From NCBI GenBank assembly GCA_015061815.1, contig SUVW01000023.1, forward strand, positions 1-39,630: a stretch of 39,630 nucleotides of DNA, written 5' to 3'. The position numbers and the translations under genes were made by a program. This stretch comes from Lentisphaerota bacterium (GTDB lineage Bacteria > Verrucomicrobiota > Lentisphaeria > Victivallales > Victivallaceae). The notes below the pieces were generated by a model that was not told the DNA's origin, ran no database searches, and saw nothing but the letters and a program-made list of their open reading frames with translations. Positions 35,166-39,630 of the stretch are shown in pieces (position 1 is the stretch's first letter; each line of letters begins with the position of its first letter).

Positions 35166-36263
35166 TTAATTTCCTTCGAAAAAGGCGATGCTCTCCCGCC
35201 GGAGCAGTTCATAGGGGGTGAAAATTTCTTTTGGCACCGTTCCCGGCCGGAACCATTTTTTACTGACCAGCAGCTGCTCCAGAGCCATCTTGCCGCACTC
35301 ATGCAGCCGGATGTCGATCGTGGAAAGTGCCGGGATCATCAGCTGACTTCCCGGATAATTGCAGTAGCCCATGATCGACAGTTCTCCGGGCAGCTGTATA
35401 TTCAATTCCTTGAGGACCAGACAGGCTTTCATGGCAATCCGGTCACTGTGGCAGATGATCGCACTCGGCGGTTCCGGCAGGGCCATCCACCGCCGTACCG
35501 CCGAATTGATTTCATCCATTGAATTGCGGATCGTGGCAAAGAGCTGAATATCTGCATCCAGACCGTTTTCCCGGTAAAATTCCGGCAGTTCCGCTTCCGA
35601 AAAGCCGCGAATGCTCTCCAACTCCTCCTGCGGCAAAGACAACCGCAAAAACGCCACCCGCCGGTGTCCGTAATCCCGCAATAAGCGCAATCCGTCGGCA
35701 AATGCCGCCCGTTCATCGGTGCGCAGTACCAGAAAACCGCTGCGTTCAGCATCCTGCGGCAGACCGTGAGGAATGACGGTCGGCAAATTGAAACTTCTTA
35801 TCCGGTCGATTATACGGGGATCGATCCGGGCGTGCCCGGTTTCCAGAACCACTCCGGATATGCGGTTGCGCAAAATCATCTCATGGCACTCCGCTTCGGA
35901 AAAACTCATCAGCAAACTTACCGGACATCTTTCCAGAGTCACCGAATTTTTTTCCGCCGCCTGCGCCAGACCTTCGGCAATATAGCGGCTCGGAGTTTCC
36001 AGAGTTTCAGCTCCATCGGGTAAAATCAGCAGAAATGTCCGGCGGTCGGTGCTTTCACTGACAAATGTCCCCCGGCCGCGAACTCTTTCCACCAGTTTTT
36101 CCGCTTCCAACCGGGCCAGCGCACTGCGCAAGGTGACCTGACCGACATTCAGACGTTTGGCCAGAATTTTTTCGTTGGGCAATCTCATGCCGGGATAGAG
36201 GGTTTGGTCAAGTATCTCGCGCTTGAGCTGTTCGTAAATCAAATCTTTCTTAAATTCTATCAT
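35166..36263 (-). CDS. GntR/LacI-hybrid transcriptional regulator
   Basis: 365 residues. N-terminal GntR winged-helix domain (about 5-70, with LPNEKILAKRLNVGQVTLRSAL as helix-turn-helix) fused to a LacI/periplasmic-binding-type effector domain (about 75-365), the AraR-like layout. Such proteins usually sense a sugar and repress catabolic genes. No transporter or sugar enzyme adjoins it, so its target is unknown; the rhamnulokinase gene in this window is one candidate among many. ATG 36263 fits the domain start. A long upstream region with repeats and hairpins precedes it. Confidence 0.9.
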   Translation of the reverse strand: MIEFKKDLIYEQLKREILDQTLYPGMRLPNEKILAKRLNVGQVTLRSALARLEAEKLVERVRGRGTFVSESTDRRTFLLILPDGAETLETPSRYIAEGLAQAAEKNSVTLERCPVSLLMSFSEAECHEMILRNRISGVVLETGHARIDPRIIDRIRSFNLPTVIPHGLPQDAERSGFLVLRTDERAAFADGLRLLRDYGHRRVAFLRLSLPQEELESIRGFSEAELPEFYRENGLDADIQLFATIRNSMDEINSAVRRWMALPEPPSAIICHSDRIAMKACLVLKELNIQLPGELSIMGYCNYPGSQLMIPALSTIDIRLHECGKMALEQLLVSKKWFRPGTVPKEIFTPYELLRRESIAFFEGN

Positions 36264-36312
36264 TATTTTATACCTTTTTTTCTTTACCGTCGGTGGCGCC
36301 GCGCGGATAATC

Positions 36313-36414
36313 TCTTGTCAAAACGTCGGATACCGGTTCAGTCGAGCAGGTTTACTGCACCTTGTCCTCCGGAGCCTCCGGCGAAGGAGGATCCTGCTCA
36401 TCCGCCTTGATTTG
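36313..36414 (+). repeat. Dispersed repeat, copy B1
   Basis: The first 32 bases (36313-36344) are identical to 36656-36687. The last 41 bases (36374-36414) are identical to 205-245. It includes the CCTCC-GGCGAA-GGAGG hairpin. Confidence 0.8.
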
Positions 36415-36499
36415 ACGGCGACCTTACCTCGCACTGCATCCACCGATAGAAGCGAACCGTTCCCAATTTTCCCTTCGGTGTCGCCGCGCGAACTTCTCC

Positions 36500-36526
36500 A
36501 AAAAATCTCCCTGCGGCGGCGGGAGA
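36500..36526 (-). terminator. Terminator-like hairpin upstream of the GntR-type gene
   Basis: Read leftward: TCTCCC, a 9-base loop, GGGAGA and then TTTTTT. It lies between the promoter at 36720-36747 and the regulator start at 36263. It could end rodA read-through or attenuate the regulator gene. Confidence 0.55.
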
Positions 36527-36532
36527 GCCGCC
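36515..36532 (-). promoter_or_regulatory. Competing hairpin (antiterminator-like)
   Basis: GGCGGC-TCTCCC-GCCGCC. Its loop is the left arm of the terminator hairpin at 36500-36526, so both structures cannot form together in the same RNA. A further GC-rich hairpin with one mismatch lies at 36536-36559. Confidence 0.4.
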
Positions 36533-36638
36533 TCGCCGCCCGGGCTTCCGCCCCGGCGGTTACAGTCGATTTTCCGGAGGCCTCCCTCTGCGGCATTCCG
36601 TCGGCTTCGCCTTACTCATGCCTTGAGATAAGGTAGTT

Positions 36639-36699
36639 TTAATATTATAAAATATTCTTGTCAAAACGTCGGATACCGGTTCAGTCGGGCCGGTTTACT
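36639..36699 (+). repeat. Dispersed repeat, copy B2
   Basis: 36639-36665 is identical to 125-151 of copy A, and 36656-36687 is identical to 36313-36344 of copy B1. It lacks the 41-base hairpin part. Confidence 0.8.
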
Positions 36700-36719
36700 T
36701 CTCCGAAAAATCCCCTGAT

Positions 36720-36747
36720 AATATAGCATGCAATAAATAATTTACAA
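36720..36747 (-). promoter_or_regulatory. Leftward promoter after rodA
   Basis: Read leftward: TTGTAA (36747-36742), a 16-bp spacer ending in TGC and TATATT (36725-36720). Same box sequences as the promoter at 445-473. It points through the repeats towards the GntR-type gene. Confidence 0.55.
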
Positions 36748-36756
36748 ATTTACCGG

Positions 36757-37923
36757 TCAGAAATCCATCTCATCCAATCTTGCATGACGGTAGACCGATT
36801 GCATGATCCCCAATGTGATCATCGCCGTCAGAATAAATGATCCTCCGTAACTCACCAGCGGCAGCGGCAGACCGGTCACCGGCGCGATCCCCGCACTCAT
36901 GCCGATATTTATGAAAACATGACAGAATATCAGTGTGCAAATGCCGCTTGCCAGATAGCGGCCGTAACCAGATACCATAAACGCCGTGCGCAGGATCGAA
37001 TACAGGAGCAAACCATACAACAGCAGCAGGGCCGATGAACCGAGAAATCCGGTCTCTTCAGCGATCACAGAAAATATAAAATCATTATTGGAAACCGTGT
37101 GCGGCAGAAATCCCAGTTCGTTTTGCGTGCCTTTGCCGATGCCGGTGCCGGAAAGTCCCCCGGAACCGACAGCAAGTTTGGCCTGAAATGCATTGTGTCC
37201 CCGGTTGCCCCGGTCAGAACCGGGATTCAAAAATATCTTGATCCGGTCGCGCTGATAGTTCCGCAGCAGCAGCGGGTCTTCACGGAAACTGTCCAGCAGG
37301 ATAAAGGATATTCCGGCCGCGATCGCCGCCAGACCCAACGCCACATAACGCCATTTGATACCGAAACAGAAAAGCATGGCTCCGGCCACCGGCAGCAGTA
37401 CCAGCGCACTGCCCAGATCCGGTTCAATAACAATGAGAAAAAACGGCAGTGCCACCGTCAGACCGGCCAGAAATATGCACAATAACTTGTTGTTTTTCAG
37501 GCGCGGAGCAGAAAATACCTCCGCCATCATGCCGATTACCATCAGTTTCGCCGGTTCGGACGGCTGCAGACGGAAACCGAAAATATTCAGCCACCGGGTC
37601 GCTCCAAAAACTTTCAGCCCGAAAAAAAGGACTGCCACCAGCAGTATCAGTGCCAGTAAATAGCCCATTATCATCGCACTGCGGCAGAAAAATGAACGGT
37701 AATCCAACAGCGAAAAGAGAATATATCCACCCGCACCGACAACTATCCACCACAACTGACGGTGGAAAAATCCCCGGCTGGCTTCGGTATCGATCTGCAA
37801 ACCGGTGGAACGGATAAAAATCAATCCCACCCCCAGCAAAGCGGCCATTACCAACAATTGCAGATAATCAATACTCCGCAGAAAGTTGAAAACAGCCTGA
37901 CTTCTGCCGGTCCGCCGCATCAT
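36757..37923 (-). CDS. rodA: Rod-shape SEDS glycosyltransferase RodA
   Basis: 388 residues, SEDS family, about ten membrane helices. Polymerises lipid II in the elongasome together with a class B PBP. Visible signatures are the FSVIAEETGFLGS segment, KLAVGSGGLSGTGIGKGTQ, the loop GSDRGNRGHNAFQAK and the C-terminal TGLPLPLVSYGGS. Length and features fit RodA better than FtsW. GGAG lies just before the ATG; a second ATG follows immediately. It lies 13 bp after purA on the same strand; PBP2 and MreB genes are not next to it. Confidence 0.92.
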   Translation of the reverse strand: MMRRTGRSQAVFNFLRSIDYLQLLVMAALLGVGLIFIRSTGLQIDTEASRGFFHRQLWWIVVGAGGYILFSLLDYRSFFCRSAMIMGYLLALILLVAVLFFGLKVFGATRWLNIFGFRLQPSEPAKLMVIGMMAEVFSAPRLKNNKLLCIFLAGLTVALPFFLIVIEPDLGSALVLLPVAGAMLFCFGIKWRYVALGLAAIAAGISFILLDSFREDPLLLRNYQRDRIKIFLNPGSDRGNRGHNAFQAKLAVGSGGLSGTGIGKGTQNELGFLPHTVSNNDFIFSVIAEETGFLGSSALLLLYGLLLYSILRTAFMVSGYGRYLASGICTLIFCHVFINIGMSAGIAPVTGLPLPLVSYGGSFILTAMITLGIMQSVYRHARLDEMDF

Positions 37924-37936
37924 TTACTCCGGAATT

Positions 37937-39211
<1,275 letters not shown>

Positions 39212-39294
39212 AACTCTCTCTCCAAAATATTTGCCCGGCCGCAAATTTTTCCGCCGCCGGAACTTTTCCTGTTAAAAATAAACACTTAAACCAT

Positions 39295-39323
39295 AAAATA
39301 GCATCCATCCGGGTATTTTGCAA
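39295..39323 (-). promoter_or_regulatory. Promoter of purA-rodA
   Basis: Read leftward: TTGCAA (39323-39318), a 17-bp spacer ending in TGC and TATTTT (39300-39295). Leader of about 80 bases before the purA ATG. The rest of the gap 39212-39436 shows nothing clear. Confidence 0.65.
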
Positions 39324-39436
39324 ATGCCGGAGTATTATTTTCGGAAAAATCATGGCAAATCAGCTCTTCGCAGATGCCCTGCCGGTGGAATACCGCCAAA
39401 TCTGCCGCCGGGAGCGCACTTTCTCTCCCCCGCCCC

Positions 39437-39630
39437 TTATTGAGTTACGATTTTGCCGGTGTTAACTTCAGCAGCACCGGAACAGTCGGCCTTGGGATAG
39501 TGGAAAGTTTTGCTCTTGAACTCATCCGCCGTCAGCGAACTTACACTGCCGTCAAGAAAAAAGAGATTGACCACATTACCACTATGGATCGCTGCCAGAC
39601 GGTTCTTGTCAAAATCCAGTGCCGCCCGGG
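39437..39630 (-). CDS. Pseudopilin-like protein, C-terminal part only
   Basis: The last 64 residues of a gene that begins beyond the right edge; stop TAA at 39439-39437. The visible sequence contains AIHSGNVVNLFFLDGSV, the H-X9-DG type ending of type II secretion/prepilin-like proteins that occur in large numbers in Lentisphaerota and Planctomycetes. The N-terminal methylation motif cannot be seen. Identification rests on this motif and general similarity. Confidence 0.65.
   Translation of the reverse strand, partial: RAALDFDKNRLAAIHSGNVVNLFFLDGSVSSLTADEFKSKTFHYPKADCSGAAEVNTGKIVTQ

Larger units (their letters stand above)
36264..36756. other. Non-coding repeat- and hairpin-rich stretch
   Basis: No gene is supported. 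It contains two direct copies of a repeat (36313-36414 and 36639-36699), GC-rich hairpins (36500-36559) and a leftward promoter (36720-36747) just after rodA. If that promoter is used, the regulator transcript would have a leader of about 450 bases. Confidence 0.7.

Noticed and set aside
36331..36350. GGTTCAGTCG resembling a tRNA T-loop
   Set aside because: No acceptor stem, anticodon arm or D arm can be built around it, and the sequence belongs to the dispersed repeat.
36313..36699. Direct repeats as a possible CRISPR array
   Set aside because: There are only two copies, about 340 bp apart, with no regular spacers and no cas genes.

Overview
The window looks like chromosomal DNA of a Gram-negative bacterium of the PVC superphylum, most likely Lentisphaerota (Victivallis-like). 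Four things suggest this, all inferred from sequence character without a database search. There is an LptD-type outer-membrane assembly protein. There is the tail of a pseudopilin with the H-X9-DG ending that is very abundant in Lentisphaerota and Planctomycetes. The HisA is of the plant/fungal type. SecA and ValRS have Bacteroidetes/PVC-like features. No rRNA, tRNA or CRISPR array was seen.

Layout. 1-501 is a non-coding stretch with dispersed repeats and a promoter. 502-9750 is a tightly packed rightward gene train: RicT/PSP1 protein, a membrane protein with an HExxH motif, an unknown protein, HisA, rhamnulokinase, a peptide-type solute-binding protein, one OppC-type permease and HydE. A GT2-like glycosyltransferase (9869-10954) follows. 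A PTS IIA protein and a small zinc-ribbon protein have their own promoter. Then come pyrE, secA and valS. 18456-23113 is an envelope and translation group (acyltransferase, LptD, RsmB) behind a promoter whose -35 box lies in a perfect inverted repeat. lysS and murD follow.

From 25939 to the right end all genes are leftward. First is an AT-rich restriction-modification pair (25939-28070) that looks acquired. Then come a dicarboxylate/amino-acid symporter with pgsA, and a 29-residue basic ribosomal-type protein. Next is a group of ferredoxin, GT-C-like membrane protein and lipoprotein, followed by a 776-residue NAD-glutamate dehydrogenase and a GntR/LacI-hybrid regulator. A 490-bp repeat- and hairpin-rich gap separates these from rodA and purA. 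The window ends in a pseudopilin gene that runs off the edge.

Most of the content is housekeeping: envelope building (LptD, PgsA, PlsC-like, MurD, RodA), translation (ValRS, LysRS, RsmB, small ribosomal protein), nucleotide synthesis (PyrE, PurA), secretion (SecA) and catabolism (RhaB, GDH). Several promoters share an extended -10 of the form TGC-TATATT, which gives a usable promoter model for the genome. The most unusual items are the R-M pair, the co-operonic HExxH membrane protein, the operator-like repeat before the acyltransferase/LptD operon, the dispersed repeat family and the attenuator-like hairpins before the GntR-type regulator.
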